Source of the DNA: SKHV01 sp963678565
GTDB taxonomy: Bacteria; Bacteroidota; Bacteroidia; Bacteroidales; Prolixibacteraceae
Length of the DNA: 64,000 nucleotides
Assembly (NCBI GenBank): GCA_963678565.1
Contig: OY782875.1
Span: 186,001 to 250,000, forward strand
Direction of reading: 5' to 3'
The position numbers and the translations under genes are program-made. The notes under the pieces were generated by a model, which was not told where the DNA came from, did no database searches, and saw only the letters and a program-made list of their open reading frames with translations. Positions 54,793 to 63,452 of this stretch are shown here, one piece after another (the first letter of the stretch is position 1; each line of letters opens with the position of its first letter).

Positions 54793-54837
54793 GAGCTCAT
54801 TTATCTCTAAAACATCAAAATTGAAAAACGGGTGAAA
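54793..54837 (-). promoter_or_regulatory. Shared promoter-like element A (barrel/hydrolase operon)
   Basis: On the minus strand it reads TTTCACCC, then TTTTTCA, then TGTTTTAG, then ATGAGCTC, and is 45 bases long. Element B at 55.6 kb has the same blocks, with GAGCTC and TTTCACCC exactly 37 bases apart in both. It ends 18 bases before the ATG. The fecR upstream region shares the first and third blocks. Confidence 0.6.
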
Positions 54838-54890
54838 GGTTTTAAAAGAAATTTTGTGAATTACCAGAACTCGATAAAATACGGCCTAAA

Positions 54891-54927
54891 AAAAGCGAGT
54901 GCCCATTATTAGGAGACTTGCTTTTTA
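54891..54927 (-). terminator. Probable terminator of the DUF2807 gene
   Basis: AAAAAGC-AG and CT-GCTTTTT arms pair around a 17-base loop with T-runs on both strands, 57 bases past the DUF2807 stop. Confidence 0.5.
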
Positions 54928-54983
54928 TGAAAAAATATGGTCTAAACTTCTAGTACTCTCATACTTAATTTATAAGTTCGAAA

Positions 54984-55589
54984 TTAATTTTCACTCATTA
55001 CTGACCCGGTTCCCGTAATGGAGCTACTTACAGTGGGATGTCCCTTATAATAAACATTACCTGTTCCCTCAATTTTCACATCGAGTTCAGAATTAGCAGT
55101 TACCTCAGCACTGCCTGTTCCAATAATCGACACGGTACATTCATCAACTGAAAGATCGTATCCATAATAATCACCAGTCCCTAAAATTTTAATGTCAATA
55201 CTAGTTTGTGTCATCTCGCTATCAATAAAGATATCACCGGTACCACTGTTTCGTATAGATTCAATTAAAGGGACAGTGATATAATAAGTTAAATCGTAGT
55301 TGCCATAACTTCCATCCTCTAATTCAACATACCAGGTATCCCCAACTACGTCTGTTTCGATTAAACTAATAATGTTGGCCTGTCCTTTTACTTCAACTTT
55401 TTGCGTTTCGCCATATTCAATATGTACATCATCGACTCCCTGAACATAGATCTTTGAGAAATCTGAAATATCAAGGGTTTTACTAACAATAGGACCTTCT
55501 CCACTAACTTTTGTCCAACCGTCGTCACAACTCTGAAATAAACTTGCGATAAAAAATAACCCGATAAAATAAATGTTTTGTGCTTTCAT
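54984..55589 (-). CDS. DUF2807 (GIN-domain) putative adhesin-like exported protein
   Basis: ATG at 55589 gives a lipoprotein-like signal (IGLFFIASLFQSC) and 201 residues; longer frames run into the promoter element. The body is a repetitive beta structure: FSKIYVQGVDDVHIEYGE, IRNSGTGDIFI, ILGTGDYYG, IIGTGSAEV, IEGTGNVYY, ITGTGSV. The recurring GTG rungs are typical of DUF2807 solenoids. Its role is unknown. Promoter element B lies directly upstream. Confidence 0.8.
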   Translation of the reverse strand: MKAQNIYFIGLFFIASLFQSCDDGWTKVSGEGPIVSKTLDISDFSKIYVQGVDDVHIEYGETQKVEVKGQANIISLIETDVVGDTWYVELEDGSYGNYDLTYYITVPLIESIRNSGTGDIFIDSEMTQTSIDIKILGTGDYYGYDLSVDECTVSIIGTGSAEVTANSELDVKIEGTGNVYYKGHPTVSSSITGTGSVMSEN

Positions 55590-55619
55590 AACTATTTGCT
55601 TTAATATTTTGATTTTTTT

Positions 55620-55664
55620 GAGCTCATTTGATCCTAAAACAACTAGTATGAAAACTGGGTGAAA
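55620..55664 (-). promoter_or_regulatory. Shared promoter-like element B (DUF2807 gene)
   Basis: On the minus strand it reads TTTCACCC, TTTTCA, TTGTTTTAG and AATGAGCTC. Blocks and spacing match element A; TTG lies 14 bases after CACCC here and in the fecR element. It ends 30 bases before the DUF2807 ATG. Confidence 0.6.
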
Positions 55665-55922
55665 TGTTATAAATATTTTTGTAAGTATTGGAGAATCTCC
55701 AGGAAGAGTTTCATAGAAGATCATGCCCATACATTTAGAACAATCTTATGACACGGAATAAATAATGCATCAAAGCAGAAACAACTCGTAATACAATAAA
55801 TTCCAGACATTGAGTACACCTACGTTATTATAATAAACGAGGTACTAAAATCAACTTTAATACCTCGTTATCTTTACTTTGCCAGTAACAGCAACTATTT
55901 TCTTATTTCAACAATTCATACC
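55665..55922. other. Intergenic stretch before the xylanase end
   Basis: The gap 55590-55922 (333 bases) holds promoter element B and the hairpin at 55836-55869. The remaining bases show no gene or repeat I can name. Confidence 0.4.
55836..55869 (-). terminator. Probable terminator of the xylanase gene
   Basis: AACGAGGTA and TACCTCGTT form a 9-bp stem 54 bases past the xylanase stop. The minus strand continues with TTATTATAA, a weak T-run. Confidence 0.55.
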
Positions 55923-58325
55923 TTATTTTAATAAGATACGCTTTGATTCTCCTATTCCATTTTGCTTACGAAATAAATAAATACCACTGGGCAAGTTTCC
56001 TTTCAAGGTTGACAAATCGCCATTGTTGATATCATAACTTCCTAATAATACCCCCATGATAGAGTATACATTATACAATCCATCGAATTTGGTATTTTCT
56101 ATGTTATCAATATGTAATGGTGAAGTAGTGAAGTCTATCTTATCGATGTTACAATTTGCACCTTCGATCTCTAAACGCAACTGGTAGGTTCCGGCAGGTA
56201 ATGCAACTGTTGTTTCTCCTTTTATCTGAGTAAATGTATTCCAATCTCCGGTGTGGGGTACCACAATTTTTCCTGTAATGTCGGTATCACCCATGTAAAT
56301 TCTAAATGCACCACCACCGGTAACCCCTGATGATACAGTTGCATTCCAATAATAAACCTGTTCTTTCAGAATAGAGACAGTGTATAGTGACCATTCACCA
56401 ACAGCAGTATATCCAACAACCTTACCCCCATTTCCGTTTACTATGTCAACGCCATCTTCGGTACGGAATTCGGCGTCACCTTGATTTTCGCTATCATTAT
56501 CATTATAGGCAGTCCCCTCAATCCCCTTGTCGTATAATTCAGCCTCTATTGTTCCCGGAATCGAAATTGGTTCACTACCATAGGGTGTTGTAAGTATCTC
56601 ATCACCCATTGACTTTTCAAATGTGATTTTGTCTAAATTTCCGTATGCTCCCTCAACAACCAAACGCAACTTGTAGGTGCCTACCGGCATTGCTATTCTG
56701 GTGCGGCCTTTAACTTCGGTATACACGCTCCAGCTCTGTTCTGCAGTTTGCGGAATTGGAATTTTACCGCTAATATCTGTATTACCCATATAGATTCTAA
56801 TTGCAGCACCAGTCAAACCTGATGCAGCCTTTGCTGAGAAAACCATCTCCTGTTCTTCTTCTACTTTTACCGTATATTCCAACCACTCTCCACCTACAGT
56901 CCAACCAACAAAATGTTCGTTTTCGGAATTGCTCCCAATATCAACACCACAGTCAGTACGGTATTGTCCACCTTCATTGTTATCGTCAGTGTCGCTGTAC
57001 GCAACGCCATTTACCCCTATATCGAAATCTTCGACTTCAAGAATTCCTGGCAAAGCAATTGGCTCTTCGTTGAATGGAGTGCTTGGTTCATAAGCCGATA
57101 GCGTAGTGCTTCTTTCAAAAATTAAACTGTCAGCGTTATTCATCACCTTCATAGTAAAGGTGTAATCATCAGCAACGGTAGGTGTCCATGTAGTTTCAAA
57201 AAAAGCATCGGTACTTTGTATCAACAGCAAGTCATTCAAGAAAACCTGAATTGTTGCAATGGTGTCTGTCTCACTGTGTGCCATTCCATTAATTGTTGTT
57301 TCGGTATTAATTTCTACCAAATTTGTTGATGCATTGATGTAGGCATATTCGGTAACATTCATTAGCGGACTTTTTGCTTTTACTGCGGCATCTGTTAGCA
57401 TATATTCTCGAAGCCATTTCAAAGCGGGACGTTCAACGCCATTTTTGATCAACCCTGAATAGTCAACCCAAGTAGAACCATAAATATATCCCCAGAAAGT
57501 AACTCCTACAACATAATCGGCCTCCCACATAATGGGAATCTGTTCACTGATACGTTGCAATTGTTCTTGATCATCTGCTTTATTGATATCATATTCCGAT
57601 ATGAGAATTGGAAGCCCTGTTTCATTATGAATTCGATCCAGTACTCTTTTAAAATCGGTTCCAGACATATCGTTTAAATCGTGTGACTGGCAACCTGCAG
57701 CATCAATAGGAGCACCTGCAGCTACTATTTTTTGTAGTAATTCAATAAAGCCATCGGTATCCCAATTAAAAGTGTTGAAATCGTTGTAAACGAGTATCGC
57801 TTTAGGCCAACGCTCACGTGCCATGATAAAGGACTTCACGATCCAATCGTAGCCAGATGCTCCATCGCCACCCAGCGCGTTTTTAAATGGTGCTGGTGCA
57901 TGGTTAGGAAGCGCTTCATTCACCACATCAATATAGTCCAAATCGGGATAGCGTGCTGCAACCTCATCAAACCATTCTGTAATTTCCTCCAATTGCTCAC
58001 TTTGTGATAGGTCATCCATCCATGATGGATATTGAGATCCCCATACAAGTGTATGAAACTTAAACGGAAAACCATTGTCTTTACAATATTGATATTGCTC
58101 GTCAACTCTTTCCCAGTTGTAAACATCACGGGTTCCTTCAACCGATGCCCACTTTGTTTCATTTTCGGGTGTCAACTGATTCCAATAAGAGTTGAAGTCA
58201 TTCCGAATAGCATAGTCAGTGGTAATGTTGCCTAAAAATTTATTCGGATTTTTCGATAGTTGAGCATAATTAAAAGTACTGCCCAATACTAGCAACGATA
58301 ATAGAAGTGTTGCTTTAATTTTCAT
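55923..58325 (-). CDS. Secreted GH10 endo-beta-1,4-xylanase with two CBM6-like modules and a T9SS tail
   Basis: The 800-residue protein has a signal peptide (1-21). A GH10 catalytic domain (about 25-325) carries the acid/base glutamate in DVVNEAL (E137) and the nucleophile in ISEYDI (E244). An Ig-like linker follows (about 335-415), then two CBM6-like modules (about 425-565 and 585-735, each with IEAE/LEVEDFD, R-T-DVDI and WL/WSLYTV elements). The C-terminal 60 residues (VYSIMGVLLGSYDI...GIYLFRKQNG...KRILLK) are a type A T9SS sorting domain. It should be a surface or secreted xylan degrader. No SusCD or other CAZyme genes are adjacent. Confidence 0.92.
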   Translation of the reverse strand: MKIKATLLLSLLVLGSTFNYAQLSKNPNKFLGNITTDYAIRNDFNSYWNQLTPENETKWASVEGTRDVYNWERVDEQYQYCKDNGFPFKFHTLVWGSQYPSWMDDLSQSEQLEEITEWFDEVAARYPDLDYIDVVNEALPNHAPAPFKNALGGDGASGYDWIVKSFIMARERWPKAILVYNDFNTFNWDTDGFIELLQKIVAAGAPIDAAGCQSHDLNDMSGTDFKRVLDRIHNETGLPILISEYDINKADDQEQLQRISEQIPIMWEADYVVGVTFWGYIYGSTWVDYSGLIKNGVERPALKWLREYMLTDAAVKAKSPLMNVTEYAYINASTNLVEINTETTINGMAHSETDTIATIQVFLNDLLLIQSTDAFFETTWTPTVADDYTFTMKVMNNADSLIFERSTTLSAYEPSTPFNEEPIALPGILEVEDFDIGVNGVAYSDTDDNNEGGQYRTDCGVDIGSNSENEHFVGWTVGGEWLEYTVKVEEEQEMVFSAKAASGLTGAAIRIYMGNTDISGKIPIPQTAEQSWSVYTEVKGRTRIAMPVGTYKLRLVVEGAYGNLDKITFEKSMGDEILTTPYGSEPISIPGTIEAELYDKGIEGTAYNDNDSENQGDAEFRTEDGVDIVNGNGGKVVGYTAVGEWSLYTVSILKEQVYYWNATVSSGVTGGGAFRIYMGDTDITGKIVVPHTGDWNTFTQIKGETTVALPAGTYQLRLEIEGANCNIDKIDFTTSPLHIDNIENTKFDGLYNVYSIMGVLLGSYDINNGDLSTLKGNLPSGIYLFRKQNGIGESKRILLK

Positions 58326-58452
58326 AGTAGTTGTATATTTAAATTAGACATTGAAAGCTAGGTTGTCTCACAAAGATGCAAGTAATATTTAATAAATCTG
58401 CGGCTTTATACGCCCAATTGAATCGTTAATGATTAATTTTTAAAGAATAAAA

Positions 58453-58480
58453 AAAAGCTGACCAAATACGATCAGCTTTT
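58453..58480. terminator. Hairpin terminator
   Basis: AAAAGCTGA and TCAGCTTTT form a 9-bp stem. T-rich sequence follows on the minus strand (A6 on the plus side). On the minus strand it lies about 40 bases past a gene-like tail with no intact gene. Confidence 0.6.
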
Positions 58481-58520
58481 AGATTATAAAATATCAATTT
58501 CTTAATAAATTCAAGAAAAA

Positions 58521-58577
58521 CTATTGATTCTTTATTTCATCTTTAGTTTTTTCAAGAATCTCTTCAATTGCTTTAAT
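58521..58577 (-). pseudogene. Possible 3' remnant of a lost gene
   Basis: On the minus strand 18 codons read IKAIEEILEKTKDEIKNQ then stop, a helical protein-like tail, preceded by an in-frame TAG. A terminator follows at the expected distance. It may be the end of a deleted gene. The evidence is thin because of its length. Confidence 0.3.
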
Positions 58578-58595
58578 CTACGCAAAATAGAAGAC

Positions 58596-58628
58596 AAAAA
58601 AAGCCGATCACTAATGATCAGCTTTTTT
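58596..58628 (-). terminator. Terminator after tRNA-Asn
   Basis: AAAAAAGC, GATCA, TGATC and GCTTTTTT pair with one mismatch into a stem with a T6-7 run on the minus strand, 4 bases after the tRNA 3' end. Confidence 0.75.
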
Positions 58629-58632
58629 AAAG

Positions 58633-58706
58633 CTCCCCAGGTAGGACTTGAACCTACGACCTACGGATTAACAGTCCGCCGCTCTAACCAACTGAGCTAC
58701 TAGGGA
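58633..58706 (-). tRNA. tRNA-Asn (GTT)
   Basis: On the minus strand the 74-base sequence folds as a tRNA. The acceptor TCCCTAG pairs with CTGGGGA, the D-arm is AGCTCAGTTGGTTAGAGC, the anticodon loop is CTGTTAA with anticodon GTT, and the T-arm contains GGTTCAAGTCC. The discriminator base is G and CCA is not encoded. GTT reads asparagine codons. Confidence 0.95.
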
Positions 58707-58876
58707 ATAAATTTTCAATATGTTGCCTTGTTATCTCCAAGAGCGATGCAAAAATAGAAAGGATTTTTTTACTACCAAATGTTTAATGAAAAAAATTATC
58801 GTTTTCTTTCATTTTTTTATTGTCTCATTTCTTTTACAAAGGTAGTAAAAACAACTACTTCACTATTGTTCAGATA

Positions 58877-59455
58877 CTAATGCATTTCAGCATGTATAGC
58901 CAATAAATGTTCAATTAGAATTTTTGTACCAATTGCAATTAAAACAATGCCTCCAAGCAGTTCAGCTTTACCTACCAATTTCTTTCCAGCTTTTCGTCCC
59001 ATATACAATCCAGCCATCGAGATTACAAAGGTAATTGTTGCAATAATAGATGCTACCATCCAGATATTGTCAATAAAAAACACGAAACTCACTCCAACAG
59101 CCAATGCATCAATACTTGTTCCTATCGACATTGGAATTAATACCCTCCATTGGGTTGGGTTTTTAATTTTTCCATGCGGTTTTCGCCCATCAATAATCAT
59201 ATGAATCCCAAGTATACACAACAACCCAAAAGCAATCCAATGATCAAAATCTTCGATATAGCTTTTAAAAGTTGATCCAAGATACCATCCAAAAACAGGC
59301 ATTATACCTTGAACAATGGCCAAGGATATGCTAATTTTTAAAGATTGGCTCCAATGCATTGATTTCCGACAAAGCGATAATCCGCTTGAAACAGATGCAA
59401 CAAATGAATCGAACGATAAGCTTATTGCAATAAATAAAATAGATAAATAGCCCAC
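58877..59455 (-). CDS. mntP: MntP-family manganese efflux pump
   Basis: The 192-residue inner-membrane protein has six hydrophobic helices and the two family motifs with paired acidic and polar residues: SFDSFVASVSSGL near 14 and GTSIDALAVGVSF near 111. MntP exports Mn(II). It begins 5 bases after the upstream acyltransferase gene stop, so it may be co-transcribed with it. No manganese riboswitch was seen. Confidence 0.92.
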   Translation of the reverse strand: MGYLSILFIAISLSFDSFVASVSSGLSLCRKSMHWSQSLKISISLAIVQGIMPVFGWYLGSTFKSYIEDFDHWIAFGLLCILGIHMIIDGRKPHGKIKNPTQWRVLIPMSIGTSIDALAVGVSFVFFIDNIWMVASIIATITFVISMAGLYMGRKAGKKLVGKAELLGGIVLIAIGTKILIEHLLAIHAEMH

Positions 59456-59460
59456 AGAAA

Positions 59461-60804
59461 TTAAACAATCTGATTATAGAAATTCATTAATTCTTCGCGA
59501 ACACCAGCAAGCTTTTTCCAGTTTGGGTTATTTCTTTGCTGTAAATTATTCATTCGCCAGCTACTTTTCATTCTTAGTAATTTCTTACCCATTTCGTAAG
59601 CCAAAATACCAGCCGGAACCGGCAACAATGCAACAACGAGTGCAAGCAATACATTATCGATAAATATGCTGGCAACTCCCCACAAAATTAAGTACCAAAT
59701 TGTATATGCAAACAAACTAATACCAAAAGAAATTGAACTCCAAAACTGAGTATCTTTAACACTTTTACGATAAGAATATCTGCTTAGATAAAATAACCAC
59801 CCATTAATTATTGCACCAACCAGTGTAATTGGAAGCGTAATAATTGCTAATAAAATAGTGAAGAATGATCGGATTAATCCATACTTTTCTCCTTGGATGG
59901 TAAATTCGTCCAATTTTAGCTTTTTACATAACTTACTGTATTCACTCTGCTTTTCAACAAACCATGCTTTTTCTTCGGAGTTTGCTTTTAACCTTGCATG
60001 CATTTTTTTAGTAAAATACTGATCGGCTTTTACTGAATTTTCTTCATTATTTTTCAGCTTCAACTTTTTCAATACCGATTTTCGTACCATCAAAAAAGCC
60101 GACTCGTAAAGATCACTCGCTTCTTTATCAGGTATATTCACAATTAATGAAGAAAGATCTTTGTAAATGCGATTACGAAAAGCAATCGTAGCTTTCTGCT
60201 CTCCTTCTTCCTTCAACATTTCGATATATTGACTTGCCGGAATTGGCTCCCCAAACTCGACAACGAGATTTCTTCTGAATTTATAATAATGAGAATAAGT
60301 AATTCCGGTTGGTACGACCTGAATATCTAAATCTTTTTTAGATTGCTCGGCCGCGAGAAAAACAATACGTGGAATGGCTTTTTTATGCGAAAGCATACTT
60401 CTTTTTCCAATGTGCGCACCTTCGGGGAACAAACACAAATACTTGTTGGCCGCTAAAACTTCAATTGACTTATTAAAAGTTTCTTCGTTTTTATTTAGTG
60501 TATCCTTCCCATCGCGAATACGGTAAACAGGAATAATCTTTATAAAATAAAGAACAGCAGCTAAAAGCTTCTTTTTAAATATATCGGCTCGAGCCAAAAA
60601 TACGATTTGACCTGGAATCGAAAAAAGAACCGCCAATGCATCCATTAATGCATTTTGATGATTTGGTGCAAAAATTATCGGCTTTTCTTTTGGAATTGCC
60701 TCTTGATTAACAACTTGTATTTTTTTATGGGTTAACCGATGAATTACATTAAACCATACTTTTACAACAGAATAGCCAAACGACCATTTTTCTACATTCT
60801 TCAA
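59461..60804 (-). CDS. PlsC-like lysophospholipid acyltransferase with C-terminal membrane region
   Basis: The 447-residue protein has acyltransferase blocks NHQNALMDAL near 50 (an H-x5-D form of the usual H-x4-D), FLARADIF near 74, and FPEGAHIGKRSM near 125. Residues 200-310 are a helical, charged region, and the C-terminal 130 residues contain paired transmembrane helices. It is a paralogue of the next gene upstream. The acyl acceptor is unknown. It may work in phospholipid or ornithine/sphingolipid remodelling. Confidence 0.82.
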   Translation of the reverse strand: MKNVEKWSFGYSVVKVWFNVIHRLTHKKIQVVNQEAIPKEKPIIFAPNHQNALMDALAVLFSIPGQIVFLARADIFKKKLLAAVLYFIKIIPVYRIRDGKDTLNKNEETFNKSIEVLAANKYLCLFPEGAHIGKRSMLSHKKAIPRIVFLAAEQSKKDLDIQVVPTGITYSHYYKFRRNLVVEFGEPIPASQYIEMLKEEGEQKATIAFRNRIYKDLSSLIVNIPDKEASDLYESAFLMVRKSVLKKLKLKNNEENSVKADQYFTKKMHARLKANSEEKAWFVEKQSEYSKLCKKLKLDEFTIQGEKYGLIRSFFTILLAIITLPITLVGAIINGWLFYLSRYSYRKSVKDTQFWSSISFGISLFAYTIWYLILWGVASIFIDNVLLALVVALLPVPAGILAYEMGKKLLRMKSSWRMNNLQQRNNPNWKKLAGVREELMNFYNQIV

Positions 60805-60938
60805 AGCTCTTACTAATTTGTTCCGAGGGACAAAAATAAGTTTTATTCATAAAAATGAAGAATCATATGAATCTGAAATTTATTTCAACTCAAAGATTCA
60901 TTAAATGAAATCGCTCCTATATTCTTCAAAATCAAACG

Positions 60939-62279
60939 TTAGAGTAACTGTGAATAACTTTGAATCAATTCTTGCTTTATCTGCTGCATTTTCTGAAAAG
61001 TAGAATTCGAAGATTTCTGTAGTTTGTTATACCGTAATCCATTGGCCATTTCAAGCAATTTTTCTTTTACATCCCAAGCTAACACCCCAGCCAAAGAAAT
61101 ACCAAATACGATAAAATAAGCGATCCAAACCGAAAAAAACTGAGCAATAATTATCCAAAGAATTGTATCGTAAATTAGAAATGCCATCACCCCTGTTCCA
61201 AACGAGATGGTACTCCAAAATGTATAATCTTTAACTTTTTTACGAACCGGATATTGCGTTAAATAAAACAACCATCCATTTACGATAGCGCCCAATAAAG
61301 TGATTGGAAGCGTAAGAATTGCAAAAATTGAAATCAAAACAACTTTCGAAATCGGATACGAGTTAAGCTGTACAATAGAATGCTTTAATTTTAATTGATT
61401 TCGAAGTCGATTGAACTCCTTCTGCTTCTTGCAAATTTCCTCCTTCAACTCAGGGTTCTTATCAAAATGTTCGTGCAACTTAGGCATAAAATAACGATCT
61501 GCCTTAAGTGCATTTTTCTCATTTTTTTGCAGATTCAGCTTTTCAAATATCCTTAGACGAATGATTCGAAAGGCTCCTTCGAAAACATCAGCTATTTCTG
61601 GTTCAGAAATATCAACAATCAAAGAAGATATCTCATCATGTAGCTTCTCCTTTAAAGCAACAGTGGCATTTCGCTCACCTTCCTTTTGGTACAATTCGCA
61701 ATACTCCTTGGTAGAAATAGGCTTGCCATATTGAACCACCAATCGCCTTCTAAATTTATAATAGCTTGAAAATGTTAAGCCCACCGGAACAATTTGAATA
61801 TCGATAGAATCCTTTAAATGATCGTGCGCCATAAACACAATTCTTGGAATTGCTTTTTTATGAGGCAGCATCGATCTTTTGCCAATTTGAGCACCTTCAG
61901 GATAAAGACAAATATTAGTTTTTGAATTCAAAATTTCGATGGTTCGCTTAAAGGTTTCTGCATTTTTTTGCAAAGCATCTTTTCCATCTCGAATTCGATA
62001 AATTGGTATAATCTTCACAAAATTAAGAAAGGCACTAATGAGCCAATTTTTAAAAATATCGGCACGACCAAGAAAAACAGTTTGACCAGGTGCAGTAGTA
62101 ACAATTACCATATCGTCCATTAATCCATTTTGATGATTCGGAGCAAAAATAACCGGCTGATCTCGCGGAATATTCTTGCGACCAATCACATGGAATTCTT
62201 TATAAACTAAACGATGCGCTAACTGAATAAAAGGCTTTAGAAACGCATAACCTAAAGACCATTTTTCTACTTTTTTCAT
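60939..62279 (-). CDS. PlsC-like lysophospholipid acyltransferase, tandem paralogue
   Basis: The 446-residue protein aligns along its length with its neighbour: NHQNGLMDDM near 50, FLGRADIFKNW, YPEGAQIGKRSML near 125, and two C-terminal membrane pairs. The two arose by tandem duplication. A 134-base gap separates them, so each may have its own promoter. The two proteins differ in the catalytic block context (NGLMDD versus NALMDA), which could reflect different substrates. Confidence 0.82.
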   Translation of the reverse strand: MKKVEKWSLGYAFLKPFIQLAHRLVYKEFHVIGRKNIPRDQPVIFAPNHQNGLMDDMVIVTTAPGQTVFLGRADIFKNWLISAFLNFVKIIPIYRIRDGKDALQKNAETFKRTIEILNSKTNICLYPEGAQIGKRSMLPHKKAIPRIVFMAHDHLKDSIDIQIVPVGLTFSSYYKFRRRLVVQYGKPISTKEYCELYQKEGERNATVALKEKLHDEISSLIVDISEPEIADVFEGAFRIIRLRIFEKLNLQKNEKNALKADRYFMPKLHEHFDKNPELKEEICKKQKEFNRLRNQLKLKHSIVQLNSYPISKVVLISIFAILTLPITLLGAIVNGWLFYLTQYPVRKKVKDYTFWSTISFGTGVMAFLIYDTILWIIIAQFFSVWIAYFIVFGISLAGVLAWDVKEKLLEMANGLRYNKLQKSSNSTFQKMQQIKQELIQSYSQLL

Positions 62280-62372
62280 TTAAAAAGAAAGTATAGTTTG
62301 GTTTTCATTTTCATGTGAAATATACACTAAAAAAAATAAAGTGGAAATCTACAGGGTATTTTTAACAATTTA

Positions 62373-63317
62373 CTACTGTAAAATCGGCTTCCGTCCCCAG
62401 ATAGAGGCAATAATCAAACCAGAGATTATATGCCAAACGCCCCACCAAGCTGCAATAACCGCCATTCCACCTAATTCGAAGTCTGGTGGAAATATTTTAG
62501 GATTAAACATTAAAGTTAGCGCTAAACCCGAATTTTGAATTCCGGTTTCGATTGAGATTGCACGTCGATCTCGGACATTCAATTTAAATAATTTTGCAAT
62601 TGAAAAACCGGTTCCTAGTCCTAAAGCATTGTGCAATAACACAATCAAAAAAATAAGATGAATGCTTCCTAAAAATTGACTGAAATTGTTTTTCAACATT
62701 ACTACCACCATTACAAGGAAGAAAACAACTGAAAAACCTTGAATTGGTTTGTGTACTTTCTTTGTAAATCGAGGTAAATATTTATTTGCCAAAATTCCAA
62801 GAATTACCGGAATTCCAAGAATTAAAAAAACTGTTGAAAAAATTTGCACATGATCGATCACCAATGGTCGTAAAAACTCGCCTCCATTGTTGTTGTAAAA
62901 CCGAACATACAAGCCTCCCCAAAACGAGAAGTTGAATGGAGTCATAAACACAGCCGATATGGTTGCAAAAGCAGTTAGAGTAACCGAAAGTGCAGAATTT
63001 CCTTTTGCTAAAGAGCTTAAAAAGTTAGAGATATTGCCTCCCGGACAACTGGCTACTAAAATCATTCCAAGTGCCACCGAGGGGGTTGGCCGAATGATCA
63101 TAATAAACAAAAGCGTTAATGCTGGGAGTAAGAAAAATTGAGAAACATAACCAACAATGGTTGGCTTTGGGTTTTTAAATATTTCTCTGAAATCTTCAAG
63201 ATGAATGCCTAAAGCAACACCAAACATGATAAATGCAATAGCGATATTTAACACCAGTAAACTTCCTTGTGAGAAATTTAATCTTACATGATCTAGTGCT
63301 TCTAACGATTCGAACAT
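62373..63317 (-). CDS. Bile acid:sodium symporter (BASS) family transporter
   Basis: The integral membrane protein has about ten hydrophobic helices. The family's glycine/proline-rich crossover regions appear as VASCPGGNISNFLSSLAKGN near 95 and ETGIQNSGLALTL near 258. ATG at 63317 (MFESLEALDHVRLNFSQGS) is chosen over 63338 because the N-terminus then matches the family. The substrate is unknown; bacterial BASS proteins carry organic anions such as pantoate, taurocholate or 2-keto acids with sodium. Confidence 0.85.
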   Translation of the reverse strand: MFESLEALDHVRLNFSQGSLLVLNIAIAFIMFGVALGIHLEDFREIFKNPKPTIVGYVSQFFLLPALTLLFIMIIRPTPSVALGMILVASCPGGNISNFLSSLAKGNSALSVTLTAFATISAVFMTPFNFSFWGGLYVRFYNNNGGEFLRPLVIDHVQIFSTVFLILGIPVILGILANKYLPRFTKKVHKPIQGFSVVFFLVMVVVMLKNNFSQFLGSIHLIFLIVLLHNALGLGTGFSIAKLFKLNVRDRRAISIETGIQNSGLALTLMFNPKIFPPDFELGGMAVIAAWWGVWHIISGLIIASIWGRKPILQ

Positions 63318-63452
63318 AGCCCAAAAATAGTAATGCAAACTTTGTTTTCGATGTTAAAATAACATTTAAAAACACAAGTTTCCAAAACCAAATCATAACC
63401 ATCTGTTTTTGTGAGCATTACAAATCATTTCAAAACCAAAAATCAGCAAAAC

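Larger units (their letters stand above)
58326..58632. other. Intergenic region with two hairpins and a decayed gene tail
   Basis: The 307 bases upstream of the xylanase contain two hairpins sharing the arm GATCAGCTTTT and a short coding-like tail between them. All three are listed separately. Confidence 0.5.

Noticed and set aside
49809..58325. Polysaccharide utilisation locus built from the receptor and the GH10 gene
   Set aside because: No SusD is present, the genes face different directions and are separated by unrelated operons.
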